DNA of 64,000 nt from JAQGMJ01 sp036498945 (GTDB lineage: Bacteria > Pseudomonadota > Gammaproteobacteria > Burkholderiales > JAEUOS01): assembly GCA_036498945.1 (NCBI GenBank), contig DASYEQ010000135.1, forward strand, positions 200,984-264,983, read 5' to 3'. The position numbers were made by a program, and so were the translations under genes. This document shows, one piece after another, positions 1 through 8,734 of the stretch (position 1 is the first letter of the stretch; every line of letters starts with the position of its first letter). The notes beneath the pieces are model-generated. The model was not told the DNA's origin, did no database searches, and saw only the letters and a list, made by a program, of their open reading frames with translations.

Positions 1-2
1 AA

Positions 3-464
3 GTGGCCACCGAAGTCGCCAAGGAATATCCGGACGTCGAGTTCTCCAGCATGTACGTCGACAACGCGGCGATGCAACTGGTGCGCAACCCGAAGCAGTT
101 CGACGTGATCGTCACCGGCAACATGTTCGGCGACATCCTGTCGGATGAGGCCTCGATGCTCACCGGCTCGATCGGCATGCAGCCTTCGGCCTCGCTCAAC
201 GAAAGCCGCCAGGGCCTGTACGAGCCGATCCACGGCTCCGCCCCGGACATCGCCGGCAAGAACCTGGCGAATCCGCTCGCCTCTATCCTCTCCGCCGCCA
301 TGCTGCTGCGCTATTCCTTCGACCAGGAAGAAGCGGCGAAAAAGGTCGAGACCGCGGTGCGCAAGGTCCTGAAGGACGGCCTGCGCACGGCCGACATTTA
401 CGAGACCGGCACCACTAAAGTGGGTACCAAAGAGATGGGCGACGCCGTCCTCAAGGCGCTATAG
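3..464 (+). CDS. leuB: 3-isopropylmalate dehydrogenase, C-terminal part
   Basis: Oxidatively decarboxylates 3-isopropylmalate to 2-oxoisocaproate in cytosolic leucine synthesis. About 153 residues are visible and the family is about 355 long, so roughly the first 200 residues lie outside the window; the GTG at position 3 is internal, not a start. The metal-binding segment NMFGDILSDEASML is at residues 40-53 of the fragment, with acidic residues Asp44 and Asp48, and the cofactor-site motif HGSAPDIAGKN is at 77-87. It is followed by asd, the usual order in Burkholderiales leuCDB-asd clusters. The second family member at 18669-19751 lacks the ESRQGLYEPI stretch seen here, so this copy is the true LeuB. 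Confidence 0.96.
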   Translation: MATEVAKEYPDVEFSSMYVDNAAMQLVRNPKQFDVIVTGNMFGDILSDEASMLTGSIGMQPSASLNESRQGLYEPIHGSAPDIAGKNLANPLASILSAAMLLRYSFDQEEAAKKVETAVRKVLKDGLRTADIYETGTTKVGTKEMGDAVLKAL

Positions 465-485
465 GTTCAAAGGTTTCAGTTGTCA

Positions 486-511
486 CGGTCCCGGCCCTGG
501 CGCTGGGACCG
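486..511 (+). other. hairpin between leuB and asd
   Basis: CGGTCCC and GGGACCG form a 7-bp stem around a 12-nt loop in the 92-nt gap between leuB and asd. No T-run follows, so it is not a typical intrinsic terminator. It could be an RNA processing or stability element. Confidence 0.4.
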
Positions 512-556
512 AAAAGAGAGCAAAGTTTCGACAACTGCAACCGAAGGTAGGTCATC

Positions 557-1672
557 ATGAAGAAGGTAGGTCTGGTCGGCTGGCGCGGCATGGTGGGTTC
601 CGTGCTGATGCAGCGCATGCAAGCCGAGGGCGATTTCACACACATCGATCCGGTGTTTTTTTCCACCTCCGCAGCCGGTAAGGATGGCCCGACCGTAGGC
701 GGCAAGTCGACCGGAAAATTGCTGGATGCCGGCAGCGTCGATGACCTGAAGAAGATGGACATCGTCATCACCTGCCAGGGTGGCGACTGGACCAACGAGG
801 TCTACCCGAAGCTGCGCGCCGCCGGCTGGACCGGCTACTGGATCGACGCTGCCTCCGCGCTGCGCATGAAGAACGATGCGCTGATCATCCTCGACCCGGT
901 CAACATGGACGTGATCAAGGCCGGCCTGAAGAGCGGCATCCGCGATTACGTCGGCGGCAATTGCACCGTGTCCCTGATGCTGATGGCGCTGCACGGCCTG
1001 TTCAAGGCGAATCTCATCGAGTGGATGACCGCCATGACCTACCAGGCGGCTTCCGGCGCCGGTGCGGCCAACATGCGCGAGCTGCTGGCGCAAATGGGCG
1101 CGCTGCGCGACCCGGTGGCCGGCCTGCTGAAGGACCCGGCTTCCGCCATTCTCGACATCGACCGCCAGGTGGCCACTACCATGCGTGCGGCCGATTTTCC
1201 GACCAAGGAATTCGGCACGCCGCTGGCGGGCAGTCTCATCGCCTGGATCGACAAGGATCTCGGCAACGGCCAGTCGAAGGAAGAGTGGAAGGGCGGGGCG
1301 GAAGGCAACAAGATCCTCGGCCGCGAAGCCAACCCGATCCCGATCGACGGGCTGTGCGTGCGTATCGGCGCCATGCGCTGCCATTCGCAGGCGCTGACCA
1401 TCAAGCTGACGAAGGACGTGCCGCTCTCCGAGATCGAAGGCATGCTGGCCGACGCCAACCCGTGGGCCAAGGTGATCCCGAACAAGCGCGACGAGACCAT
1501 CGCGGAGCTCTCGCCGGCGAAAATCACCGGCACGCTGGAAACCCCGGTCGGGCGCCTGCGCAAGCTCAACATGGGCCCGCAATACCTGTCGGCTTTCACC
1601 GTTGGCGACCAGCTCCTGTGGGGCGCGGCTGAGCCGTTGCGCCGCATGCTGCGCGTCCTGCTGGAGGCTTGA
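557..1672 (+). CDS. asd: aspartate-semialdehyde dehydrogenase
   Basis: Reduces 4-aspartyl phosphate to aspartate semialdehyde with NADPH, the branch step to lysine/diaminopimelate, threonine and methionine. The 371-residue protein has the nucleotide-binding GWRGMVG at 8-14 and the active-site cysteine Cys136 in GGNCTVSLML, matching the Gram-negative Asd type (about 367 residues). A segment RIGAMRCHSQALTIKL near residue 275 carries the likely catalytic histidine. The ATG has an AAGGTAGG-like ribosome-binding site upstream. The gene follows leuB and ends before a strong terminator, so it is probably the end of the leu transcription unit. Confidence 0.97.
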   Translation: MKKVGLVGWRGMVGSVLMQRMQAEGDFTHIDPVFFSTSAAGKDGPTVGGKSTGKLLDAGSVDDLKKMDIVITCQGGDWTNEVYPKLRAAGWTGYWIDAASALRMKNDALIILDPVNMDVIKAGLKSGIRDYVGGNCTVSLMLMALHGLFKANLIEWMTAMTYQAASGAGAANMRELLAQMGALRDPVAGLLKDPASAILDIDRQVATTMRAADFPTKEFGTPLAGSLIAWIDKDLGNGQSKEEWKGGAEGNKILGREANPIPIDGLCVRIGAMRCHSQALTIKLTKDVPLSEIEGMLADANPWAKVIPNKRDETIAELSPAKITGTLETPVGRLRKLNMGPQYLSAFTVGDQLLWGAAEPLRRMLRVLLEA

Positions 1673-1703
1673 ATTCCGCTGGCTTGCTAGCAGGCCAAGT
1701 GTG

Positions 1704-1730
1704 AAAAAAGGAGCCACGGCTCCTTTTTTC
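1704..1730 (+). terminator. intrinsic terminator after asd
   Basis: AAAAAAGGAGCC and GGCTCCTTTTTT are perfect complements separated by only two bases, giving a GC-containing stem with a six-T tail. It lies 31 nt after the asd stop. Confidence 0.88.
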
Positions 1731-2090
1731 GTGCATTCCGCCGACTTTCCGCAATTTTGATCGGCTTGGGCGCCTGGCCGTATCTGGCCGAGCGTTGCTT
1801 GCAACCAACACCCGCCCGGTCCGCCGCTTGCGGCCGATACTTCAAGTCAAGGCTTAGCTTGCATGGCTAACCTTTTGATGTTAACTTCATAATCTGGGGA
1901 AATCGCTTCTTGCGCGTGGGCCGGGCTTTTTGTCGTCCGGGTGCGTCGCGGGAGCATGAGCACCTGGGATGTAGCCGACATGGCCGACACGCGCATTTTT
2001 GGCGTGTGCGCCGCGGTGAAAATCCACAGGAAGGCGTTTGGACGTCAGGGCCGCCCAAAGCAATCTTAGGGAGCCGGGGAGTTACTCACC
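1731..2090 (+). promoter_or_regulatory. structured leader region upstream of fimV
   Basis: This 360-base stretch has no credible gene. It holds an AT-richer patch at 1870-1895 and then two inverted repeats: CCGGGTGC at 1937-1944 with GCACCTGG at 1960-1967 (one G-U pair), and ACACGC at 1987-1992 with GCGTGT at 2002-2007. A GGGGAG ribosome-binding site lies about 9 nt before the fimV GTG. I could not place a convincing sigma-70 promoter, and no known riboswitch core was recognised. Confidence 0.4.
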
Positions 2091-5000
2091 GTGAGACAAC
2101 ATAAACTCAAGAAAATCGCTGTAGCAGCAGCGCTGGCCGCAGGCGGCCTGGCGTGGCTGCCCGGCGCGCACGCGGCGGGATTGGGCCAGTTGACGGTGCT
2201 TTCCGGACTGGGCCAGCCGCTGCGGGCGGAAATCGACCTGACCTCCGTTACGCGTCAGGAAGCCTCCACGCTGGCCGGCAAGATGGCCGGCCCCGACGCC
2301 TACCGCCAGGCCGGCGTCGAAATGAGCCCGGCGATGCTGGGCGTGCGCGTGGCGGTCAACCGCCGTCCGAACAACGGCAACTATTTCCTGCTTCTCACCA
2401 CCAGCCAGCCGGTCAACGATCCCTTTGTCGATGCACTGATCGAACTCAACTGGGCCAGCGGCCGCCTGGTGCGCGAATACACTTTCCTGCTGGATCCGGT
2501 CGACATGAAGCCGGTCACCCCGCCGGTGGCTGCGGCCCCGGCGCCCGCCCCGGCCGCCGCGCCTGCTCCGGCGCCCAGCGCCCCCGCCGCCGAAGCGCCG
2601 GCGCCCGCCGCCAGCGAACCGGCGCCGGCCCCTGCCGCGAGCGAGCCCGCACCCGCCGCCAGCACGCCTGCCGCGGCGGTGCCCGATGCCGTCAAGCCCG
2701 CGCCTGAGCCCAAGCCCGCTGCCGCTGCGAGCGGCAGCTACACGGTGAAGAATGGCGATACGCTCGCCAAGATCGCCGGCAAGAACAAGCAGGAAGGCGT
2801 GAGCCTGGACCAGATGCTGGTCGCGCTGTACCGCGCCAACCAGGACGCCTTCGTCAGCGGCAACATCAACCGGTTGAAGAGCGGCGTCATCCTCAACCTG
2901 CCGGACAAGGACACCGCTGCCGGCGTCGCGCCCGACGACGCGCACCGCCTGCTGGTGGCGCAGTCGGCCGACTGGAAGGCTTATCAGGACAAGGTGGCCG
3001 GCGCCGCGCAATCCGCGCCCGCCACCGCCGAAGCCGCGCCCAAGCGCGAATCCAAGGGCCGTGTCACCGCCAAGGTGGAAGACCAGGCCAAGCCGGAAGC
3101 ACGCGACCAGCTCAAGCTCTCCAAGGCCGGCGATGCTGCCAAGGGTGGCAACGGCAAGAAGGGCGGCGCATCGCGCGTCTCCGAGGAAGACCTGGTTGCC
3201 AAAGAGCGCGCGCTGAAGGACGCCAACTCGCGCGTTGCCGAACTGGAAAAGAACGTACGCGACCTGCAAAAGCTGGTCGAGGTGAAGAACCAGAACCTGG
3301 CCGACCTGCAAAAGCAGGCCGAGCAGGCCAAGGCTGACGCCCGGAAAGCGGCGGATGCCGCCAGGTCCGCGCCGCCGCCGGCACCCCCGGTCGCTGCCAA
3401 GGCTGAACCGCCCAAGGTAGAGCCGCCGAAGGCCGTCGAAGCCCCGAAGGCGCCGGAACCGCCCAAGGCCCCGGAATCGCCCAAGGCTGCCGAAGCGCCC
3501 AAGGCAGAGCCGCCCAAGACGGCCGACACCAGCGCCGCCGCGGGTGCTGCCGGTGCCCCGAACGCTGTAGCCGGCGCCGATGCCAGCAAGCCGGCCGACG
3601 CTGGTACGCCGCCGGCCGCCGAGCCGCCGAAGGCTGAAGCGCCCAAGGCCGAGCCGCCCAAGGCTGCCGAAGCGCCCAAGGCGCCGCCGAAGAAGGCCGC
3701 GCCCCCGCCGCCTCCGCCGCCGGAACCCAGCCTGATGGATGAGTTCCTCAACAACCCGCTGTACATGGGCGGCGGCCTGGCCGTGCTCCTGCTGCTGGGT
3801 GCCTATGCGATTTTCGCCGTGCGCCGCAAGCGCAAGGTCGAGTCCTTCGAGAGCAGCATCATTACCGGCGGCGACCTGAAGGCTAATTCGGTCTTCGGCA
3901 ACACCGGCGGCCAGAGCGTGGACACCGGCAACAGCTCCTTCCAGAGCGACTTCAGCCAGGTCGGCCCGGGCGCGATCGACGCCGACGAGGTCGATCCGGT
4001 GGCCGAGGCCGACGTCTACATGGCCTACGGCCGCGACGCCCAGGCCGAGGAAATCCTCAAGGAAGCGCTGGTCAAGGATCCGAATCGCCAGACCGTGCGC
4101 ATGAAGCTGCTGGAAATCTACAGCCAGCGCCGTGATCCCAAGTCGTTCGAAACCGCGGCCAACGAGTTGCGCTCCGCCACCGGCGGCCAGGGCGACCAGT
4201 GGAACCGCGCCGCCGCGCTGGGCCACCAGATCGATCCGAGCAACCCGCTGTATGGCGGTTCCGGCGCACCGGCCGACAATGTCACCGCGACCCAGCCCCT
4301 GGCGGCTGCCGCGATGGCGGCGGCGGCAGGCGGTGCGGCTGCCGCGGCGGCGCCCGGTATGTCCGATTTCTCCGCCGACAAGACGCTCACGCTCAACTCC
4401 TTCCACCCGGCTGCTGCGGTGGAAGACCCGTTGACCAAGACGGTCGCCCTCGAAGCCCTGCAGGCCAAGGGCCAGGCGCCGGAAATCGACCTCGATTTCG
4501 ACTTGGGCGGCGACACCACCAAGGAGCAGGCGTCCGCGCCCGATTTCGTGCTCGACAGCACCAGCACCGCCGAGCAGGCGCCGGGAGGTGATGGCGGCGG
4601 TGTGGACTTCGACCTGGGCTTCGATACGCCGTCGGTGCCGGTTGCGCCCGCGGCGGCCCCGGCGACTGCCGAAAGCGATTTCTCGCCCTCCGGCACGCTG
4701 ATCATGGAAGCGCCCAGCCTGCCGGGCGGCGCGGCCGAGAAGACTCTTGAAATGGCGCCGGTGGGCATTCCCGAGGCGCCCACGGAAGATGCCGGCAGCA
4801 GCATCGACTTCGATTTCGACATCGGCGGCGGCGCCCCGGCGGCTCCTGTTGCCGAGCCTGCGGCTGCCCCGGGCGGCAACTCAATGGACTTCGACCTGTC
4901 GTCGATCTCGCTGGAACTGCCCGGCGGCGGTGATGCCGGCGGCGACGCTGGCGGCACCGACGATGCCGCCACCAAGCTCGACCTGGCGAAGGCCTACCAG

Positions 5001-5105
5001 GAAATGGGCGACAAGGACGGTGCCAAGGAACTGCTGGGCGAGGTGCTGAAGGAAGGCTCCGCCGCGCAGCAAGCCGAGGCGCAAGCCCTGCTGGCCGCGA
5101 TCTAA
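2091..5105 (+). CDS. fimV: FimV/HubP-family polar peptidoglycan-binding protein
   Basis: An inner-membrane hub protein tied to type IV pilus assembly, twitching and cell-pole organisation in related species. Of 1004 residues, 1-28 are a signal peptide, about 217-272 form a LysM domain (starting YTVKNGDTLAKI) that should bind peptidoglycan, 363-426 are a coiled coil, and a long Pro/Ala/Lys-rich linker runs to about 550. One membrane helix lies at 558-578, followed by Arg/Lys-rich residues. The cytoplasmic part has a TPR-like unit near 640-682, an acidic Ala/Gly-rich stretch, and the conserved C-terminal FimV motif at 959-1004 (KLDLAKAYQEMGDKDGAKEL). The start is GTG. Low-complexity linkers explain the long spurious reading frames on both strands here. 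Confidence 0.93.
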   Translation: MRQHKLKKIAVAAALAAGGLAWLPGAHAAGLGQLTVLSGLGQPLRAEIDLTSVTRQEASTLAGKMAGPDAYRQAGVEMSPAMLGVRVAVNRRPNNGNYFLLLTTSQPVNDPFVDALIELNWASGRLVREYTFLLDPVDMKPVTPPVAAAPAPAPAAAPAPAPSAPAAEAPAPAASEPAPAPAASEPAPAASTPAAAVPDAVKPAPEPKPAAAASGSYTVKNGDTLAKIAGKNKQEGVSLDQMLVALYRANQDAFVSGNINRLKSGVILNLPDKDTAAGVAPDDAHRLLVAQSADWKAYQDKVAGAAQSAPATAEAAPKRESKGRVTAKVEDQAKPEARDQLKLSKAGDAAKGGNGKKGGASRVSEEDLVAKERALKDANSRVAELEKNVRDLQKLVEVKNQNLADLQKQAEQAKADARKAADAARSAPPPAPPVAAKAEPPKVEPPKAVEAPKAPEPPKAPESPKAAEAPKAEPPKTADTSAAAGAAGAPNAVAGADASKPADAGTPPAAEPPKAEAPKAEPPKAAEAPKAPPKKAAPPPPPPPEPSLMDEFLNNPLYMGGGLAVLLLLGAYAIFAVRRKRKVESFESSIITGGDLKANSVFGNTGGQSVDTGNSSFQSDFSQVGPGAIDADEVDPVAEADVYMAYGRDAQAEEILKEALVKDPNRQTVRMKLLEIYSQRRDPKSFETAANELRSATGGQGDQWNRAAALGHQIDPSNPLYGGSGAPADNVTATQPLAAAAMAAAAGGAAAAAAPGMSDFSADKTLTLNSFHPAAAVEDPLTKTVALEALQAKGQAPEIDLDFDLGGDTTKEQASAPDFVLDSTSTAEQAPGGDGGGVDFDLGFDTPSVPVAPAAAPATAESDFSPSGTLIMEAPSLPGGAAEKTLEMAPVGIPEAPTEDAGSSIDFDFDIGGGAPAAPVAEPAAAPGGNSMDFDLSSISLELPGGGDAGGDAGGTDDAATKLDLAKAYQEMGDKDGAKELLGEVLKEGSAAQQAEAQALLAAI

Positions 5106-5124
5106 GCGGCCTGGCTGGAAAAAG

Positions 5125-5156
5125 GCGGGTGGCGCGAGCCACCCGCTTTGTTTTTT
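5125..5156 (+). terminator. intrinsic terminator after fimV
   Basis: GCGGGTGGC, loop GCGA, GCCACCCGC, then TTTGTTTTTT: a perfect 9-bp stem with a tetraloop and a T-rich tail, 19 nt after the fimV stop. It separates fimV from the truA-trp operon. Confidence 0.94.
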
Positions 5157-5173
5157 ACGCGTACCCTTAATCC

Positions 5174-5962
5174 ATGCGCATCGCCCTAGGCCTCGAATAC
5201 GACGGCTCCGCCTTTTTCGGCTGGCAGACCCAGCCGGGTGGCGGCACGGTGCAGGATGCGCTGGAGGCTGCGCTGGCGCAAATCGCCGGCCACCCGGTGC
5301 GCGCGCAATGCGCCGGGCGTACCGATACCGGCGTGCATGCGCTGGCGCAGGTGGCGCATTTCGACACTGAAGCCGAGCGTCCGGACAACGCCTGGGTCAA
5401 GGGGGTGAATACCCACTTGCCGCGCACGGTCGCCATGCGCTGGGCCAAGCGGGTGCCGGAGGATTTCCATGCGCGCTTTTCGGCGACCACGCGGCGTTAC
5501 GAGTACGTACTGATCAACCGGCCGACACGCCCCGCGGTATGGGACGGCCGGGCAGGGTGGTTTCATCTCCCCCTGGACGAAGGGCGCATGATGGAAGCGG
5601 CCGGCTTCCTGCTGGGAGAGCACGACTTTTCCGCCTTCCGTTCCGCCGAATGCCAGGCCGCCTCGCCGGTGCGTGAACTGCGGAAGTTGGTGGTCACTCG
5701 CGAGGGCGAGGTGATCCGCTTTTCTCTTGAAGCCAATGCCTTCCTGCACCACATGGTGCGCAATATCGTCGGTTGCCTGGTCTACGTTGGCAAGGGCAAG
5801 CACCCGCCGGAATGGATCGCCGGGATCCTCGCCGGGCGCGACCGGGCGAAGGCGGCGCCGACCTTCGGGCCGCAGGGCCTGTATCTTTCGGGGATCGATT
5901 ACGATGCACGCTTCGGCCTGCCGGCGTTTGCCACCGGCGCCGTTTTCGCCCCCATGGAATAA
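5174..5962 (+). CDS. truA: tRNA pseudouridine(38-40) synthase
   Basis: Converts uridines 38-40 in the anticodon arm of many tRNAs to pseudouridine. The 262-residue protein is close to the usual length (E. coli 270). The catalytic aspartate is Asp51 in CAGRTDTGVHA, and conserved segments FHARFSATTRRYEYVL and HHMVRNIVG are present. It starts just after the fimV terminator and ends 8 nt before trpF, so it probably heads a truA-trpF-trpB-trpA-accD unit, an arrangement common in betaproteobacteria. Confidence 0.97.
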   Translation: MRIALGLEYDGSAFFGWQTQPGGGTVQDALEAALAQIAGHPVRAQCAGRTDTGVHALAQVAHFDTEAERPDNAWVKGVNTHLPRTVAMRWAKRVPEDFHARFSATTRRYEYVLINRPTRPAVWDGRAGWFHLPLDEGRMMEAAGFLLGEHDFSAFRSAECQAASPVRELRKLVVTREGEVIRFSLEANAFLHHMVRNIVGCLVYVGKGKHPPEWIAGILAGRDRAKAAPTFGPQGLYLSGIDYDARFGLPAFATGAVFAPME

Positions 5963-5970
5963 CTGCTGGA

Positions 5971-6615
5971 ATGAAGCTTACGCGCACCCGTATCAAGATC
6001 TGCGGCATCACCCGCGAGCAAGACCTCGAAGCCGCCGTCGAAGCCGGCGCGGACGCCATCGGCTTCGTCTTTTACCCGCCATCCAAGCGCTGTATCACGG
6101 CGGAGCGTGCGCGCGAACTGGCGGATCTGCTGCCGCCCTTCGTGACCGCCACCGGCCTGTTCGTCAACGAGCCCTACGAAATGGTGCAACGCTACGCCGA
6201 TACCGCGCGCCTGCAACTGCTGCAATTCCACGGCGAGGAAACGCCGGAATTCTGCGACCGGTTCAAGCTGCCGTACATGAAAGCGGCGCGCGTCGTCCCC
6301 GGGCTCGATTTGCTAAAATACGCGGGTCAATTCAGTTCCGCCCGCAGCCTGTTGCTCGATGCGTTTACCGAGGGTTATGGCGGCGGCGGCGAGGTGTTCG
6401 ATTGGTCTCTCATTCCAAGAGAAGTCGCGGCTCGGGCCGTTTTGTCTGGTGGGTTGCATGCCGCAAACGTCGGAGCAGGCATCAAGGCCTTGCGCCCGTT
6501 GGGCGTTGACGTCTCCAGTGGCGTAGAGCAGGCCAAAGGCATCAAGGATGCCAACCTGATCCGCCAATTTGTCGCTGCCGTTCGCGCGGCCGACCTTGAG
6601 TCGGCCGATCAATAG
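5971..6615 (+). CDS. trpF: phosphoribosylanthranilate isomerase
   Basis: Performs the Amadori rearrangement of phosphoribosylanthranilate to CdRP in tryptophan synthesis. The frame is open further upstream, but the start chosen is the ATG at 5971, which gives the family N-terminus MKLTRTRIKICGITR with catalytic Cys11. The 214-residue product is normal length. The catalytic aspartate lies in LLLDAFTEGYGGGG near residue 127, and the C-terminal phosphate-binding segment is VDVSSGVEQAKGIKD. It is monofunctional, not fused to TrpC as in enterics. Confidence 0.96.
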   Translation: MKLTRTRIKICGITREQDLEAAVEAGADAIGFVFYPPSKRCITAERARELADLLPPFVTATGLFVNEPYEMVQRYADTARLQLLQFHGEETPEFCDRFKLPYMKAARVVPGLDLLKYAGQFSSARSLLLDAFTEGYGGGGEVFDWSLIPREVAARAVLSGGLHAANVGAGIKALRPLGVDVSSGVEQAKGIKDANLIRQFVAAVRAADLESADQ

Positions 6616-6651
6616 CGAAGCAGCCGACGCAGACCTGCAAGGACCCGAATC

Positions 6652-7872
6652 ATGAAGCCAAACGATTTACCCAGCCAGCCGTACAACTTTCCGGATGCCA
6701 AAGGGCACTTCGGCCCCTATGGTGGCATTTTCGTCTCCGAGACCCTGATGCATGCGCTTGAAGAACTCAAGCAGATGTATGCCAAGTATCAGAAGGATCC
6801 GGAGTTCGTCGCCGAATTCGAGCGTGAGCTCAAGCATTACGTCGGCCGCCCGAGCCCGATTTATCACGCCAGCCGGCTGTCGAAGGAACTGGGCGGCGCG
6901 CAGATTTATCTGAAGCGCGAAGACCTGAACCACACCGGTGCGCACAAGGTGAACAACACCATGGGCCAGGCGCTGCTCGCCAAGCGCATGGGCAAGCCGC
7001 GCGTGATCGCCGAGACCGGCGCCGGCCAGCATGGCGTCGCTACTGCCACGATGGCGGCGCGCTTTGGCCTCGAGTGCGTGGTCTACATGGGCAGCGAAGA
7101 CATCAAGCGCCAGAGCGCCAACGTCTATCGCATGAAACTGCTCGGCGCCTCCGTGGTGCCGGTCGAGTCCGGTTCGAAGACGCTGAAGGACGCGCTCAAC
7201 GAAGCCATGCGCGACTGGGTGACCAACGTCGAGAACACCTTCTACATCATCGGCACGGTGGCGGGCCCGCACCCTTATCCGATGATGGTGCGCGATTTCA
7301 ATTCGGTGGTCGGCAAGGAATGCCTGTGGCAGATGCCCGAGCACATCGGCCGCCAGCCGGACGCGGTGCTTGCCTGTGTGGGCGGCGGTTCCAACGCCAT
7401 GGGCATTTTCTACCCTTACATTCCGCATGCGAACGTGCGCCTGATCGGCGTGGAAGCGGCCGGCTCCGGCATTGATTCCGGCAAGCACGCCGCCACGCTC
7501 ACTGCCGGCACCCCCGGCGTGCTGCACGGCAACCGCACTTACCTCTTGCAGGATGCGAATGGCCAGATTACCGAGACCCATTCGATCTCCGCCGGCCTGG
7601 ATTACCCTGGTGTCGGCCCCGAGCACGCCTGGCTGAAAGACACCGGGCGCGCCGAATACGCGGCGATCACCGATGACGAAGCCCTGGCCGCCTTCCATCG
7701 CCTGTGCCTGATCGAAGGCATCATCCCGGCGCTGGAATCGAGCCACGCGCTGGCGCACGCGATCAAGATTGCCCCGACGATGCCCAAGGACAAAGTGCTG
7801 CTGGTCAACCTCTCCGGACGCGGCGACAAGGACATGCATACCGTCGCCGAAAAATCCGGTTTGAAACTCTAA
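6652..7872 (+). CDS. trpB: tryptophan synthase beta chain
   Basis: PLP enzyme that condenses indole with serine to make tryptophan, working as an alpha2-beta2 complex with the trpA product 13 nt downstream. Among its 406 residues, Lys99 in NHTGAHKVNN is the PLP Schiff-base lysine and GGGSNAMG near 244-251 binds the cofactor phosphate. An AAGGA ribosome-binding site precedes the ATG. Length and motifs match the TrpB1 type that pairs with TrpA. Confidence 0.98.
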   Translation: MKPNDLPSQPYNFPDAKGHFGPYGGIFVSETLMHALEELKQMYAKYQKDPEFVAEFERELKHYVGRPSPIYHASRLSKELGGAQIYLKREDLNHTGAHKVNNTMGQALLAKRMGKPRVIAETGAGQHGVATATMAARFGLECVVYMGSEDIKRQSANVYRMKLLGASVVPVESGSKTLKDALNEAMRDWVTNVENTFYIIGTVAGPHPYPMMVRDFNSVVGKECLWQMPEHIGRQPDAVLACVGGGSNAMGIFYPYIPHANVRLIGVEAAGSGIDSGKHAATLTAGTPGVLHGNRTYLLQDANGQITETHSISAGLDYPGVGPEHAWLKDTGRAEYAAITDDEALAAFHRLCLIEGIIPALESSHALAHAIKIAPTMPKDKVLLVNLSGRGDKDMHTVAEKSGLKL

Positions 7873-7885
7873 GAGGGGCCGCACA

Positions 7886-8692
7886 ATGTCACGCATCGCC
7901 AAGGTCCTCGCTCGCCTGAAAGAGCAAAAGCGCAAGGCGCTGATTCCCTACATCTGCGCCGGCGACCCCACGCCTGCCATCACCGTGCCGATGATGCATG
8001 GCCTGGTGGCTTCCGGCGCCGACGTCATCGAGCTCGGGGTGCCGTTCTCCGACCCGATGGCCGACGGCCCGGTAATCCAGCGCGCCTCCGAACGTGCGCT
8101 CAAGCACAACGTCGGCCTGCACGACGTCATCGCGATGGTCGCGGATTTCCGCAAGACCGACGCCGATACGCCGGTGGTGCTGATGGGGTACGCCAATCCG
8201 ATCGAGCGCATGGGTACGCATGCATTCGCCGAGGCCGCCAAGGCCGCCGGTGTCGACGGCGTGCTGGTGGTGGATTACCCGCCTGAAGAGTGCGAAGAGT
8301 TCGCCGCCGATGTGAAGGCGCACGGCCTCGATCCGATTTTCCTGCTCGCCCCCACTTCTACCGAGGAGCGCATCGCGGCGGTGGGCAAGGTCGCGTCCGG
8401 TTACCTGTACTACGTTTCGCTCAAGGGCGTTACCGGCTCGGCGACGCTCGACACCAGCGAAGTTGCCAAGCGCATTCCGCTGATCAAGAAATACGCCGAC
8501 ATTCCGGTGGGTGTAGGCTTCGGCATCCGCGACGCCGCCACCGCGCAGGCGGTGGCGGAAGTGGCGGACGCGGTGGTGATCGGCAGCCGCATCATCCAGG
8601 AAATCGAGGCTTCCAAGCCCGGGCAGGAAGTCGACAACGTCAAGGCCTTCATGAGCGGTATCCGCAAGGCGATTGACCAGGTCGCCGCTTAA
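7886..8692 (+). CDS. trpA: tryptophan synthase alpha chain
   Basis: Cleaves indole-3-glycerol phosphate to indole and glyceraldehyde 3-phosphate and channels indole to TrpB. The length of 268 residues equals that of E. coli TrpA. The catalytic acids are Glu49 and Asp60 in IELGVPFSDPMADGPVIQ, and the phosphate-binding loop GFGIRDAATAQ lies near residue 210. GAGGGG lies upstream of the ATG, 13 nt after trpB. No trpC, trpD or trpE is present, so the pathway is split in this genome. Confidence 0.98.
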   Translation: MSRIAKVLARLKEQKRKALIPYICAGDPTPAITVPMMHGLVASGADVIELGVPFSDPMADGPVIQRASERALKHNVGLHDVIAMVADFRKTDADTPVVLMGYANPIERMGTHAFAEAAKAAGVDGVLVVDYPPEECEEFAADVKAHGLDPIFLLAPTSTEERIAAVGKVASGYLYYVSLKGVTGSATLDTSEVAKRIPLIKKYADIPVGVGFGIRDAATAQAVAEVADAVVIGSRIIQEIEASKPGQEVDNVKAFMSGIRKAIDQVAA

Positions 8693-8734
8693 CCGTTACG
8701 CAAAAAGCCGAACGAACCGCAGGAGAGATACAAG

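Noticed and set aside
2015..2030. GGTGAAAATCCAC in the fimV leader as a cobalamin or FMN riboswitch core
   Set aside because: The other conserved blocks of those riboswitches (B12 box or FMN GGCGGT elements) are absent.
2530..2720. Pro/Ala-coding repetitive DNA in fimV as a tandem repeat locus
   Set aside because: It is an irregular low-complexity linker typical of FimV proteins, without a fixed repeat unit.
2082..4406. Long minus-strand frame of 774 codons opposite fimV
   Set aside because: It is Gly/Arg-rich low-complexity sequence that mirrors the high-GC Pro/Ala codons of fimV; fimV has a signal peptide, LysM and conserved ends, so the antisense frame is a shadow.
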